The notes under the pieces: model-generated | What the model saw: only the letters and a program-made list of their open reading frames with translations | What the model was told of the DNA's origin: nothing | Databases searched by the model: none | DNA from: Theristus sp. LFF4_11 | Taxonomy: Eukaryota; Nematoda; Chromadorea; Monhysterida; Xyalidae | Assembly: GCA_030248135.1 (NCBI GenBank) | Contig: JASANC010005417.1 | Coordinates: 1 to 64,000 of the forward strand | DNA: 64,000 nt | Direction of reading: 5' to 3' | In this document: positions 47,480-62,863 of the stretch, piece after piece | How positions within the stretch are numbered: the stretch's first letter is position 1 | Layout of the letters: every line of letters begins with the position of its first letter | Position numbers and translations under genes: made by a program

Positions 47480-50400
47480 CTAACTCACCTGTTTCTTATT
47501 AGTATCCGGCATTTCATTATTCTCCATTCGCTTTTGAATCACCATTTTCATATACTGCTGCATTATTGGGTCGATTTCGGTGTTATTATGTTTTTCCCGT
47601 TTGTCCCCGTCCCCATTTTCGTTATTTTTCGAAAAGTGTTGTTGTGTTTGTTCGTGTTGTAGTTGTTGTTGTTGACTTTCTCCACGTTGGCGATGTTGTG
47701 CGCGCTGTGTTTCGTCATGTTCAGATTGTTGTGTTTCACTATGTTGTTGTTGTTGTACTTGTTGTGTTTCTTCGTCTTGATGTTGTTGCTGCACACTCGC
47801 AATCCGTTTCACCCAATCATCATCGCGCTTTTCATTTCTGATCGCTGATTGGTCGCTGGGAAAGCCATCTTCCCTTGATAGATCAGGCTGTGGTTTGTGA
47901 TTTTCCACGCGGGACCTCTCTTGGTATGGAGTGCTTGTGGCCTCCGGCGGTATTGACGCATTGAATAACAGTGAGTTCTGTGTAACCTCACTGATTGGTT
48001 GCACTTCCGGAAGCGTGGCGCTGATTGGTTGCATCTGCTGATTGGCCAGTTGATGATAGACAGGTTGACTTGAACGTTGATGACTTTTGCTCATCGAATT
48101 GCGACTGCTGTTCTCTCGCAGAATGTTCGCCAATTGGTCGAGATTCTGTAATTTTTTTTTAATTTCGTTAATTGTTTTAATTTTAACTTTAACGAAGAGC
48201 TGATTGGCTGCACCATACTGAGTTGCTAAAATAACCCTCAGGCACAAGTAAACAGAGTCTAACGTCCTCTCAACGTCATGGACGTATCTTTTCACAAGAT
48301 AATTAGCAATGCGACTAGACACTAGTTCGTGAATGCAGTAAACGTGTTCGGGCATGATGCGTCAGCGCTTCACCAAGAATGCGAAAAAAGTAAAAGAAAA
48401 CGTTCGGGAAAACGTACCCTAGATTGCGTGTTCAATTCTTGCAGTCTGTCTCTCGCCTGTTTCACGCAGTCTGGCGTTTCGACGCCGTCGCGGCCGGACT
48501 CAATCGACGAAGAAGGTGCTTGCTCCTCAGTTTCGGAATTGTCGCCGTTCAAGCGACGCTTGACGCTGCTGGATGGAAAGAAGCTTCATTCTTTTGAGGA
48601 TTTTTGGTGCCTTTTATATATAAAAGCACATCAGGAAACCTGAGTTCTCAGGAAAATCAATTCGGGTGATTCTGTATTGGTTTCATTTCTAATGACATTG
48701 CGGTTAGGAGGACATGTTACAAAAACACAATGTTATAGGCTGATGTTTCACGTCAATTACATGTTGATGTTTGTTGGTATTCAGGTATCTAAAATTATAC
48801 GGCACGTCACGTCGTCTCGTTTATGCAGACGAGAAGTATTTTTTTGGGAAACCATCGAAATTTATTTTTCGAGTGGTTTGAGAAGAAAACGACTAAATAA
48901 TGCAACTAATTATCCACCGATTAGAGCAATTCGTACACATCACTCAATAAACAAGACGGCAACACCAACGCACACAGACAGTCAAACTGGTAAATTTATG
49001 CAGTTTGAATCCGTGGCATGCTGATTGGCAGCATTCAACTGGCTTTTTGAAACCGCAGTTTTTCGGCCAGTATCAACAAAGAACGACAGATCCATGCAAT
49101 CGAATATCCGTGGTGAAATGTTCATTATTGTGTGTCGGCTGATCTTTCACGCCGATTACATTTGGATACATTACAGAACAGTCACTATTTTCTTCTTTCA
49201 CATAAGTTACCTTGGATTTAAACGATTTTTTTACCACCACCGATGTTCCGTATTTCGGTGGTCCCACAAACAGCCGAGCAATAAATAAAGTCCTATTCTG
49301 AAGATCGCGCTCAGTTACACAGAATACAGTATTACAAACGAAATACAGTCGAACTCTAAATTAAGGGGAAGCAGCTGAATGGATGGTGGGGTCACGTGAT
49401 GCAAGGTTTCTGTACAGGCATTGTTCGTTTAGGCGGAGCGGACGTGGCCGGGGGATTCATCGTGCTCATTCTTCTCTTCTCAACGAACACGTTGCTCACT
49501 TGCACTCACCTCGCAGCCCCGGTCGTCTGCTTCTGCTGCTGCAATTGGCGTCTCTGCTCCTTGTGCGCGATCAAGCGTGTTTTCACGCTTCTGTATTCGT
49601 GACCGAGACTCGCCAGCTGGTCAGCCTGCTGTCGGCACGTCTCGGACAGGTTGGCGAAACGGACTTTCTGAAAAACAAAACAAGTGACTTTTTTAAAATC
49701 CAACCGGGATTATTATGCTGAACAGAGATCGCACAACTGAGGTTGTTGTTGATCATTGCCGCCGCTGCGGTACTCCTGTCGCGCCAATCTAGGCGTTTGC
49801 CCCAAAAACTTTGCGCAGGACATTTAGTAGCATCGTTTCAGCCCAAAATATCAAAATTCCATTTTTTGACGATCGAGCACCCCCTATGGCATTTCATACC
49901 GCTCTGATGTGCAAGACGTTTTTAGCATTTAGCATTCATGAAGCAGTATTTAGTGAACCACGTAGATATGCGTTAACACAAGTACGCGTCACTCAATACT
50001 GCTTCATGAACGCTCAATTAGCGTCAACCAGGTTGCACGTGAGCGATGATTTTATATTGACCACCTCCAGAGGCGCGAAGGCTCGCTCGAACGCTGGTGC
50101 AATACAGCCCGCACAAGCACATGGCAGTTTTTTTTGGTGATTGTGGCACTGGCAATCAAGACGATCAAAAGAAAACCTTCGCAGCAACTACAGTCTGCCT
50201 CAATAACATATCCAACTAGCTGATTGGTTGGTGATCACTTGATGCATGCATTATGTGCATGGATTGCTGCGGAGGCGGAGTTGGATGCATGAATCACGAT
50301 CACCAACCAATCAGCTAGTTGGATATCTTATTGAGTTACGACTGTAACAACTGGATAGCAAGCAACCCGACCAAGACCCGCATGCCGAAAAAACAGCTTT

Positions 50401-53400
50401 TTGTTTCACCCAACTACTGACCTCCTGTCGCATGCGCAGCTTCCACTCTTCCAGCTCGAGTTCGTGACTCCGCCTCGCAAACTGTAGCTCCTCCCTCGCC
50501 GTGCGCAGCTCGCTCTCCAGTCGCACAACGGCCGGATTCGCTCGATGCGCCTCCGTTGCGTCGGCGAGCTCTTTTGTAAGTCGTTCCGTTTCACGTCGTA
50601 ATTGATCGTAATCGGCGGTTTTCGCGAGCTTTTCGGTTAAACCAGCGATGTTCGCCTCGAGACGCCGATGCTCCAGCGACTGCTGGTGGAGTTTCGCCTG
50701 GAACACCAAGGTGATGTTGACTGGGATTGGTTTTTTTTGTATTTTCAAAGCGTTTTTAGACACTTTCATTTTAGCCTGGCAAATGTCCAAAAAGTCGAAA
50801 CTACCCCAAAACAGCTGTCAAGAGCAATGAATAAATAAATAAATAAACTAAATAAATAAATAAGTAACATATAAATAAACTTCAGACAAGAAAGTATAAA
50901 ATTACAAATGTTTTGACGGTATAGCCTATTTATTCAAGTGCGTAGGACCGAAATGACGTCATGTGTTTGCCACACAACCCGACCATTTAGTTTGACTGAT
51001 CTAGTCACCTTCACCAACGTGAGAACGCGAACAAACGGGTGTCAGCGCATGAGACTAACGGGTGTTTTTCACACGAATAATAGCATTTCGGTTCAATATT
51101 TTGTGAATAAATCCACAATCTTCATCCGCATCAATATAATCGACAATGTGAGGCCCGTGCGAGCGACCTGCGTCTCAGCGAGTTCCACGGCCAGCCTGTC
51201 CGCATCCACCTGTCCATCGACCAACTCGTCCAACTTCGTCTGCATCACGTGCATGCCCGCCCTCAGCTCTTGCTCTTTCGTCGCGAACTTTCGCAGACGC
51301 AGCTCGTAGCGATCCCGTTCCTCGCGGCGCATCTGCACACCGAGTGGTGAGAAGATCGAAGATTTTGACGTTTTCTTGAAAAAATGAAATTAGTCTGATT
51401 GACTAGCTCGACTAGTAGTACGTACGGTATTCGGATTACTAGATCACTAGTAGCAGTACTATTACTAGTAGCAGTACTATTACTTAGTAGACTAGTGGTA
51501 ATCGAGTATCGGTATCAGCTGTCAGAAGGGGTGTTCGCAAGAAAGAAAGGTAAACTGCAGTAGTGGAAGCGGTTTTTTTTCTCGACAAAACCGAAGGTCG
51601 ATGCACGTGAGCGTCGTATTTTTCGAATCATCCTCACACGCCGCCGTGAAATCGTCAGCACCGACGTAGACCATACGTACCTGTGCACGTTGTTGCTCCA
51701 AATCAGCCTCGACCTGAAGCTGCTTCTCAGCCAATTCGCTTTCCTTGCGTCCAATTTGCTCCGTCAAATCTCGTTGTCTTGCGCGTTCGTTTTCCATTTG
51801 GCTGCAAAAAATGAAGAAAAAACGATTCAGCCAATCAACATGCGGAATAGATCGTTATTTTTCCACGACTTCAGAGCTGAGTTTTCAATTTTAAGATCAA
51901 ATTTCAAGTTTCCAGAACTTTTTTTAGGATTCTGATCACACAATGCACGAGGTTTCTCATATTCATTCACCACAACGACACTTCCGTTTAGTTGCCTGCG
52001 CGACACACAAATCTTCTAATGTTTCTTTGACACAATAAAGATGACAGTGAAAGCGTAATCACCAATGCCTTCCATTTCCATTGACGGCTCAGCGCCCAAC
52101 TCAAGTGACTAAAGAAAAACAGAGAAATAAGAAAAAAACATAAGCGAAGAAAAATGCCACAAGAAAACCGTTTGAATGCTTGTTCCGTATCCTCTAGTTG
52201 GCGTCGCCTGACTTCCAGTTCCCGCAATTGTGTCAGCAAATCACGTTTTTGCTGTTCCAGATCCATTGACTGGGCCTAAACACCAAGAAAGTAGGTTCAT
52301 AAATAAACTATGTTTGAGAATTCATGTCAGTTTTCTGCTAACTACAATCGAACTCTAAATTATAGACAATCAGCTGATTGGATGGTGATGATGAAATAAT
52401 CTGAATTTCGCGCGCGCGCACGGAACGACTGAAAGCAGACTTGAAACGCAACATATTTGCAACCGAAAATCTCGCTTTTCAATGAATTATGCGAGCATAC
52501 AATAATCGATTTGCCGATTGAACCACGACACACGGATTGGCCGTGCAACAACGAACGAACGAACGATCATTTTAGGCCATGGACTTTCACAACGAACGAA
52601 CCGTGCACCAACGCCCACCGAGTTTTATATGTCATTAAGTGACTTGCATTTTTGTGACGTTGCATGAAAGAATATTTCACAATCATTAATTTGCTAATTT
52701 TGACCGGTGCCATATTTTGAAAAACGTGGACAACAAGGTTTGATCGACATTGTATTGTTTTTTTTTCATTTTATTTTCATTTATTAAGCCCACTACTCAA
52801 GCTTTCATGGCTCAAGTGGTTCGAAAGGAGCACATCACTGACTTCTGCATATAATGTTGGCCAGGACGAAATGCAGAGAACCACCATACAAATTGGTTGA
52901 AATATATGTCATTAAGTGGCTATACCACCAGTGCTGCAGCCAATCAGCGCGTCCCAGCCAAACCAACCAACCAACCGACCGACCGTTCTGTCTCTCAGCG
53001 CTTGTTGCACGACGGCATTCTCTCGTTGGTGCAACACAGCGAGCTCGGCGGTGAGTTTTTCTTGCATCTGAAAAAAACATTCTTGAAATTTCATGGTCGT
53101 ACTACTACTGTTTTGAATCCATTGGTGAGAAGTTGGTGTCCATTCATGATGGAACGAATGATGCTTCACATTAAGGGTCATTCATGAAATTCAGTGACCG
53201 CGCGTAGCCATGTTTCAACACAGCTGCGCGTCACTAAATACTGCTTCATGAATGCGCCTTTACATGTTCATACACGGCGTGCGCTCACATTCACAGTTTT
53301 CGCACGCATTCCCAGAAGCAGCAGCCTGTGTCTCCTGCACCGCAAAGATCCCCGCAAAAATGAATTCGGCAAAGCAGTCACGGAAAGCGTGTTTGCGGTT

Positions 53401-55856
53401 TCCAAAAAAACCAAAAACCAAATTGTTTCAACCGCACCTGTTTCTCCGCGTTGAACAGCGCATCCTCGTATTGCTGCTGCACCCTCTGCACCCTGCCCTC
53501 GAGCTCTGCCTGGATCTCGCTTCGATGACGCTGTACTTCTCGTTCATATTTCTTCGCCAATCCTGAAAATAATGCAGTTTGCAAATAAACACTCAAATAC
53601 AATCATTTTGTGATCTGTAGCTCTGGTGATTGCAGTATGGCTGACAACGGTTGGATTGAGTCTCCCGTGAGAGTCAATTTCTCCTCACACACGGACTAAA
53701 CAGAAACTTTTGTGACCTTTTTTGGAACCCTTATTAACGAAGTTTATTGGGGGTAAAACGGCGAAACCAACACACATAGTTGAAGACAGACACAGTTTAT
53801 CGTAATTAAAATTTGTGGAAATACCACAAACCTGGAAAATGATATTTGACTTGCACACTGAAATCATGCGATTCACAAAAGGAACCAATCAGCGATAATG
53901 GCGATAGAGGATTTTCAATGCTGCAACGTCGAACATATTCTGATCTGAACGCGAAAGCGGCTGAACTGAATTTCAAAAAAAAGGAAAAACAACGAAAGAT
54001 TCGTGCAGCCAACAAACCGGTGAACAAGCGATCGGCGATCGACCGAACGTCGCGGTTCAACTGGTCAAACTGCGCTGCTCGGAGGCCAAGTGACCGACGC
54101 CGTTTGTGGTGGTGGCCAGCTTTCTTGGCGGGGGAGACGGGTGCGGAGTTGGGGGGTCGACTGACTTGCAGAGTGGACAGGTCCACGGGCGTTGAGCTGG
54201 TGTAGGTCTGAAAAGTGCAGAGAATATTGGAGAGAAAGTGAAAATACTCATTTGACGATCCGCACAAGACAGTGCACTTTGGTGCTACCAGGTGAACATT
54301 TATTGAGCGACGCATAAGCTGATGAGAAATTGCACCCCACAGTATGGCCGAATAAATGAGGCAGTCCATCAAGGCGGGATCAGACGCAGACTAGGAGTTG
54401 TGTTTTTCAAAAATGCCAACATAATTCTCAATCATGTGTGCAAGGGAGAAAGAATGCACAGAATAGCGCGGATAATCCATTAGTTTAAAAAACGCGTCAA
54501 ATTTGGCACACAATTCAGTTTCTGAACGTCTTTTTTCTTTCATTCAAAATTCGCGCGCTCCTTGCACCCTGAAAAAAGCTGCCATGTTTAACCGGCCATA
54601 CCGTAACAATGAGCAAAAACAATACAGCAAAAACGTTTCTAAAAAACACAGTTTATTCATATATCATGTACCATTAGTTAGCCGACTGGACACACGTAAT
54701 GCATGCGTTCTGTTCTGTGCATGTCTGACTCCACCTCCCCAACAATGTCTGCCCCAACCAATCAGCTAATTGTATCTGATATACAAAAAAAATATGTTTT
54801 GTTCATGTTCCACAGTAGTGAATACACCATTTCACCCCGCGCAAAAAGTAAAAAAGCAAAATCAAAAATTTTGATGTTGCCCGTGTCAACACAGATACGA
54901 TTTGCTACGTCAGGCCAGTTCAAAATGTTTTCGCCTTCATTTATTTCACAAAAGTGCACGCTCTTCAGACAAACACCACAACCTTGCTTGGATCAAGTCC
55001 AGCTTCAGCGATGAACACCGAAAGCGTGTAGTCAAAGTGTCGCTGCTGGAGATACGAGGCGACCAGCACATCCGGTTTCGTCGCGGCTGTGCACGCACGT
55101 TTCGTCGTGCGTGTGACGTCGGACGTCTGTCCGTCAGTTGACTGAGCGAACAGACCACGTAGGATAAGGTGGCGGGCCTCCCGTTTCAGCTCGGACTGAA
55201 TTTGTTTTTTTTTAAATCTTGAAGCTCTGATTGGTGGCATTTTGCTGGCGTGGCCAATCAAAGCGCAGCATTAAAAAACGCACCAAATCAGCAAAAATCC
55301 CAATCTGAAAACTGTGCACTAAAACACAGACACAGTAATGTTGGACGCATCATCACAAACACACCGGCACACACGGTATCACAAAGCACACTCGCATGCG
55401 TGTGTGTGCGCATATGCATGTATTTGTGACTGCACGATCGTGCATCGTCTCTAGACCAGGACTTTCGGCCGTTTCACGCGGTGCAAAACGGCGTGCAAAA
55501 AACGATACCTCGTGTGTGCTTTGGGAACCGTACAGCACTGAATATATGATGGAATGCCAAGCATTCTATGTGAAACATTTGTCACATTTTATTCTCGAAT
55601 CAAATTTCAAACGGAAACGTTAGTGCCGTTGGGAAGTGAAAAATTCAGAAAATCAAAAAGTTAAATAAAAAACCGAGACACCAAGTTGTTCGCATTTCCC
55701 AATATGCAACAGTAAACAAATGTAACGCCTTCAGCCTAGAACTTCACATGTGGTAACATACAAAAAGGCACCAACCTTGGCATTTTCCACAGCGTCCGCC
55801 AGCACTGTGCTCGGTCCAGCTTGATCGGCGCCCCCTGTCGGCATTTTTTTCTGCAT
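47480..55856 (-). CDS. OFD1: OFD1-like centriolar satellite / basal body protein (LisH plus coiled coil)
   Basis: Twelve exons join in phase to 778 aa: 55776-55856, 54983-55195, 54018-54207, 53438-53562, 52984-53067, 52169-52275, 51681-51801, 51168-51332, 50422-50697, 49510-49667, 48418-48568, 47480-48145. Residues 69-96 form a LisH motif (SYLQQRHFDYTLSVFIAEAG), preceded by the short helical region seen in OFD1. A basic Pro/Ser-rich stretch comes next, then about 400 residues of Glu/Arg/Gln-rich coiled coil. The last exon is Gln-rich and ends near IDPIMQQYMKMVIQ, resembling the conserved OFD1 C-terminus. Family role: centriole length control and ciliogenesis. A good donor (CAG|GTGAGT) lies nine bases before the stop, so a further 3' exon is possible. 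Another LisH coiled-coil protein remains an alternative. Confidence 0.65.
49345..49425. mobile_element. MITE family D, left-end fragment
   Basis: CAGTCGAACTCTAAATTAAG then AGCAGCTGAATGGATGGTG. The right end is missing. Confidence 0.55.
49934..50012. mobile_element. Hairpin element family C, copy 3
   Basis: 79-bp palindrome in an OFD1 intron, with a more diverged centre. Confidence 0.8.
50187..50345. mobile_element. MITE family D in OFD1 intron
   Basis: Both ends present: CAATAACATATCCAACTAGC and its complement before ACGACTGTA. Confidence 0.75.
50926..51124. mobile_element. MITE family A, copy in OFD1 intron
   Basis: It starts near CCTATTTATTCAAGTG, has AAATGACGTCATGTG inside, and ends AATAAATCCACAAT like the other copies. 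It abuts the exon ending at 51168. Confidence 0.65.
52346..52395. mobile_element. MITE family D, left-end fragment
   Basis: CAATCGAACTCTAAATTATA followed by CAATCAGCTGATTGGATGG, then unrelated DNA. Confidence 0.55.
53179..53254. mobile_element. Hairpin element family C, copy 4
   Basis: 76-bp palindrome in an OFD1 intron. The left arm has lost a few bases after CATTCATGAA. Confidence 0.8.
54339..54605. mobile_element. MITE family B, copy 3 in OFD1 intron
   Basis: Ends ACAGTATGGCCGAATAAAT and CCGGCCATACCGTA. The body is close to copies 1 and 2. Confidence 0.88.
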
Positions 55857-57317
55857 CCACCGAGCTACAATCCTGAATTTGTTGTTTTCTTGTCTGTGTT
55901 TCTGGTTGGGCAAGCATGTGACATGCGATCAGCAGCAAAATCTGATTTGACGACTCGCCCAGTGGTATTTTGAACCGATCTAACATTTTCGATCTTTGGA
56001 GTGAACCAGTGAAAAACGAGAAGTGGCGAGAGAAAAAATTTGGGTCGAAGATTTTTTTGAAAGTCAGCGCGTAGCGAACCTTTGCTTGCTTGTTTGCTTG
56101 TGAACCACAAACAGTGAAAAAAGTGCACCGCAAACTGCGACCAGCAAAATTCTTTAGAGAAAAGTATTTTCAATGACTGTTGCACATTTTCAATTTTTCA
56201 ACGATTCACCGATCCATAAAATTGAAAACTTCCGTTTTTTATTCTTCTGGCTGCAAACAAAATGCTACAAACAAACAATCGAATACGTTTTCATGCATCA
56301 ACAAAGTTTCGTTTCGTTCGTTTTGTCAAAAAAATAACAAAAACGACTAGACAGATCTAAAATACCAGCTGAGTTATCCTATTCACAGATAAAATTCTGC
56401 TGGCGATGAAAACTCGAAAGTAAGAAATTTTCAACCGGTCAAAAAAAACATTTCAATAAACTACACCGTTCCGTGAAATGAGCATGGTTCCAACAAAACA
56501 CTCAAAACCTAGATGGCAGATGTTTCTTTTCAGCTGTACACAAAAAACAATAAAACAGCAGTTTTTTTTCTCATGTTGAAACCGCTATTCAGAATTCAAC
56601 GCCACACGAATACATTTTTGACAAACAGATCTGACGTTTAGTGAACAAATAAAAACAATGGCAGACAAGCAAATCAAAGTGCAAGAAGAAACACACAGAC
56701 AATCTATTGCATCAGGTTTTTTTCACGGATTCGCTGCAAAGTATCTCATGCAAAAAAATACAATAATCAGACTTACACTTGGCTGGATTGGGCTGAGCTA
56801 AAATGTGCGACGATCCAATCAACTCCAAACTGAATTAAAATGTACGCTTCAACTGTTGGTTGAACTTTTCACCCAGCCAACAACGAAATAATAACAAAAC
56901 CAACGCAATAATAATGATTCCTCACTTGCCAGTCCAGTCTACTGTTTTTTTTAATATTTTTGATTCTGCGACTGAGTGCGCCCATAGAGGTGCAAGCGAG
57001 CAGTTTCATGCTTGACGCGGGAATTCAAAAATGGTGAAGTGACCTGTGTCCCTGAGATGAGGTCACGTCACCAGAGCCATCTCTTAACTGCCGCACCAAG
57101 CACAAAGACACGCATGCTTTCCGTCTGACGTCTGCAAACGCATCGCAGTCGCAGAGCCAAATGACAAGACGAAAACTCGCTCCCGCCAAATCAACTCGCA
57201 TCGCAACGCCCGAGCTTGTCCGGAGTGTCAGAAAGGACCAACGTCACTATTATTATTCACCCATCGGTTTCGTTCACAGTCTCACAACAACAAACGCATC
57301 ACTTCACTTTCCACCGT
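55857..57317. other. Intergenic region between OFD1 and NDUFB6
   Basis: AT-rich with no gene recognised. It contains dispersed repeat L and presumably the OFD1 promoter. Confidence 0.35.
56935..57155. repeat. Dispersed repeat L, copy 2
   Basis: Same landmarks as 37235-37440, between the NDUFB6 and OFD1 genes. Confidence 0.45.
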
Positions 57318-59022
57318 TCACCAATTCCTGGTCGGCGGTCCCACATCGACCATTGCCGTGCGACCGGCGAAATGGCCGCCGGGGTCGCCGAAGTGTTTGT
57401 GTTTCGCATCGTTGCTCTCGTACGCGTAATAATCGCGCAGCAGGCCGGGGTGATCTTGGTTCATCGCCTGGCAAGGAAACAAAGTTTGATGTATGCTTTT
57501 TTGGTTCACCGAAAGAAATGCTTTTGTTGCTTTATTGCTCCAACAGAAAATGTTTCTTTTGGTCCATCATAAAAATCGTTTCTTTTGAAATCTATTCAAC
57601 CGTCCATGCACCCGAGAACCACCAGAGTTTAGTAGCTTCAGGTTTCTAGAATCCGATGAGGGGGTGTGAATAAGCTGATAGCGTCTGTGAAAGATGTGAA
57701 AATGCGAAAAATGAAGCCAGTGTGAGAGATTTGATTGGAAGATACGTGAAACATAAAACAACAAACAAAAAGAACACTAAAACACAGTAAAACTATCAAA
57801 CATAAAACACCGCTTACCTCATAATGATAGATTTCTTTCCTCACATTGCTCTTCACCGCGCCGAAGCGACGTGTCCAATCCTAAAAAAAACCGTTTTTTC
57901 TAGGTTTTTAAAATGTTTTCCACGTTTAGCATTCATTTTTCTCACAAACTTTCATTCCACTCACCACATAATCGTATTTAAACCAGTAGTACAGCACGTA
58001 TACGCCTGCAACCGTCATCAGCATCTTTGGCACGTTCAAGCGAATTGCGGTCGCCCAATAGGTGCCCTGCGAAAAACACATCCCGAGTTCTTTTTTTCGA
58101 TACTTTATTCCATTTTGACTTGAGCATTTCAATTGGAGAAACAATGTCACTGCACACCACGCAAAGAAAAAACAGCTGCTCACAAATTTCGGCTCGAGGT
58201 ACACCGCGTAGAGTTTGTCCCACGGGTAGCGGTACAATCGGCGCGCGGGGTTCAACTGGCGGTACACGGCTTCGACCGCAATCGGCTCGTCCGGGTGTAG
58301 TCGCTGGTCAAGCACCCATTTTCTGTGGAATTACGACATTTGTGAAAAAAAAACATTGTCGAAATGATTGATGGATATAACATGCGAATACTGCCAACTC
58401 AAACGGCAGCGCATGTGGATTGAAATGAGTGGGTTGCGTGGAGAATGCTGGTTGTGGGCGCTATTGGTTGGTTTCGAGAGCTGGTTTTCCTTATTGAAAA
58501 GTTGCACGAATAAAAAAACAACTAAATAGTTGTTTCATATTTCATAAAATAACTAAAAATTTCATAAAATTCAACTAAAAAAATTCATAAAAAAAGTAGA
58601 TCGGTTGGAAATTTGAAATTCAACATCGTATCATTCCACGCCGGAACTCAGTGGAAGCCAAGCATCCACACTACGTCACTGCTTCATGTATGCCCGTGAG
58701 AAAACAAATTGTGTGCACTGCAGCTCAATTCGCAGCTTATTCCAACCGCCACCGCATTACACACGAAATCGAAACGTTACGAAAATACAAAAAAACCTAA
58801 ATTTCAATCAAAAACCGCCCACTTTCGCCACTCGCGCTCCGGCGGCGTCATGTCGTTGCGAGCCTGGCACTCGTCCAGGTGCAACTTCAGACTGATGTTC
58901 TTCTTCGTGTGGTGGTACGGCTGCTCCGGGTCACCGACGTTCAGTTTCGGTATGCGCGCCCCGCTGCGGGTAGCCGCCTGCCCCTCGGTCTTGCGCGGCT
59001 CTTTCGTGGGCGTGATGCCCAT
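57318..59022 (-). CDS. NDUFB6: NADH dehydrogenase 1 beta subcomplex subunit 6 (complex I B17)
   Basis: This is an accessory subunit of the membrane arm of mitochondrial complex I. Five exons in phase give 217 aa: 58823-59022, 58184-58322, 57965-58066, 57818-57880, 57318-57467. The join at exon 1/2 restores MTPPEREWRKKWVLDQ, the family hallmark. It is followed by NPARRLYRYPWDKL, one membrane helix (LMTVAGVYVLYYWF, about 129-142) and KYDYVDWTRR. The start at 59022 (MGITPTKEPRK) is the only upstream methionine that keeps the domain with a short N-terminal extension. The C-terminal tail is longer than in human NDUFB6 (128 aa), and its His/Gly-rich part is less conserved. Confidence 0.8.
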
Positions 59023-60243
59023 TATTGTGCGTTTTCTCCTTTTTTGTTTCTGTGCGGCTTTTGTTTTGATTTTTTTCGGGAATTTCACAGTGCTGGTATT
59101 TGTTATTTTATTGCTCGTCCTCGTCTTTTTTGGAGGCTCGCTTGAGACGCGCGAAAGAACACGCCTGCAATTTGTTTTCCGTTTTTTTCGACAAATGAAT
59201 TAATTTTTTTGGAACTCTGTCATTGTCAGCACCAAATTCAATGAATAAATGTATCACCTTGTGCGCGGCGTTGAAACACAGAGCTTAAAAATTTTAATGA
59301 AAGTGAAAACGTAGCCAGAAGGAGAAGCAATTTGAATGAAAAGAACGATTTTATGCACTTTTATTGCAACTTGCAAACAAAACAAAATGCAGTCACGACG
59401 CGTGGTTGTGCTATCGGCATCGCTACGGCATGGAAACCACACCGAACCAATTAGCAGACAACGAAAATGCAGACAATCTGCGTTGGTTCTATCACTCAGT
59501 AGTATGCACCACTATATCCGGCAATATGATTTGATTGAAGCTGTCCACTTGTGTGACGTCACAGCAGCTTACTGCGCCGGGCAGCTAACAGTGAAACATC
59601 TTGTTCATTAGCTTGCACTGCTGATAGGTAGCAGAATAGCACGAACTATGGATAAAACCGGCCGGCTTGCCAGCTTAACGGGAAACATTTTTAGAACACC
59701 ACACTCACCACAGTACCGTTCTTGTTGCGGGTAGAGTGCAGAAATGAAAGACAAAAAGACTTTCTCAAAAGTATGCTGCTGATTTTCTTTTGCGGCACAG
59801 AAACCACTGTTCCCGATCGACGAAAATCCCACAGACCCATGACTTCCAAAAAAACGTTCACTTTTTATTCAGCTGATTCAGCGAATTACAAAAAAATGCA
59901 TCGCGGTTGAATGATACAGAACGTTGCAATAAAAAGTGCTGGCATTCAGATGTGTGATTACAAGAGTGGAATTCTTCTGAATAAGAAGTCACTGAGAACT
60001 TATTGTTTACAGAATAAAAAAGTGATTACTTGAAAATTCAAAAAGAAAACATGAAAGCCTGACAATAAATACCGAGTAATACCAGTATGGCTTCCGGGGG
60101 ACCAGCTACAGTCACAGAGTGATACGAAGCAAGAAATTGAATAACGAAAAATCACCAAACAAAATACAGAAAAAAGACAAGACGGCATCGGAAAACAGTT
60201 TCACAACACGACCAGAAAAGAAATAAAATCATTTTTGTCGTTT
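59023..60243. other. Intergenic region between NDUFB6 and polyubiquitin
   Basis: No exon or repeat family recognised. It must hold the NDUFB6 promoter and the polyubiquitin 3' UTR. Confidence 0.35.
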
Positions 60244-62576
<2,333 letters not shown>

Positions 62577-62840
62577 CTAAAAAAAAACCAAGAAAACTTA
62601 ACAGTTAACAGCAGATAACAAGACCAACCGTTTGACAATTGACACGAATCGAAGTGATCGAACAGTTCCTGTCTTTCGTTCCACGTGAATGCACGACAAG
62701 TTTGTAATCGAAAGAGAAGCTCTTTTTGTGCTGTACTGTACAGAGACGAAGAAAACTTTGCTATCGATAACACGAAATTAAATAAACTCAAGGACGAGAA
62801 CAATCTCAGATGAAAGTGACCAAAATGGCCGCGCACTTCA

Positions 62841-62863
62841 GTTTTATACGCGACAGAACATTC
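62841..62863 (-). promoter_or_regulatory. Putative polyubiquitin core promoter (TATA box and heat-shock-like element)
   Basis: On the minus strand a TATA-like CGTATAAAAC lies about 430 bp upstream of the ATG, beyond the spliced 5' UTR. Just upstream of it is GAATGTTC (62856-62863), a head-to-head GAA/TTC pair like part of a heat-shock element. Polyubiquitin genes are commonly stress-inducible. That this is the active promoter is an inference. Confidence 0.4.

Noticed and set aside
58709..59203. 164-aa plus-strand frame over NDUFB6 exon 1
   Set aside because: Antisense shadow of a conserved coding exon.
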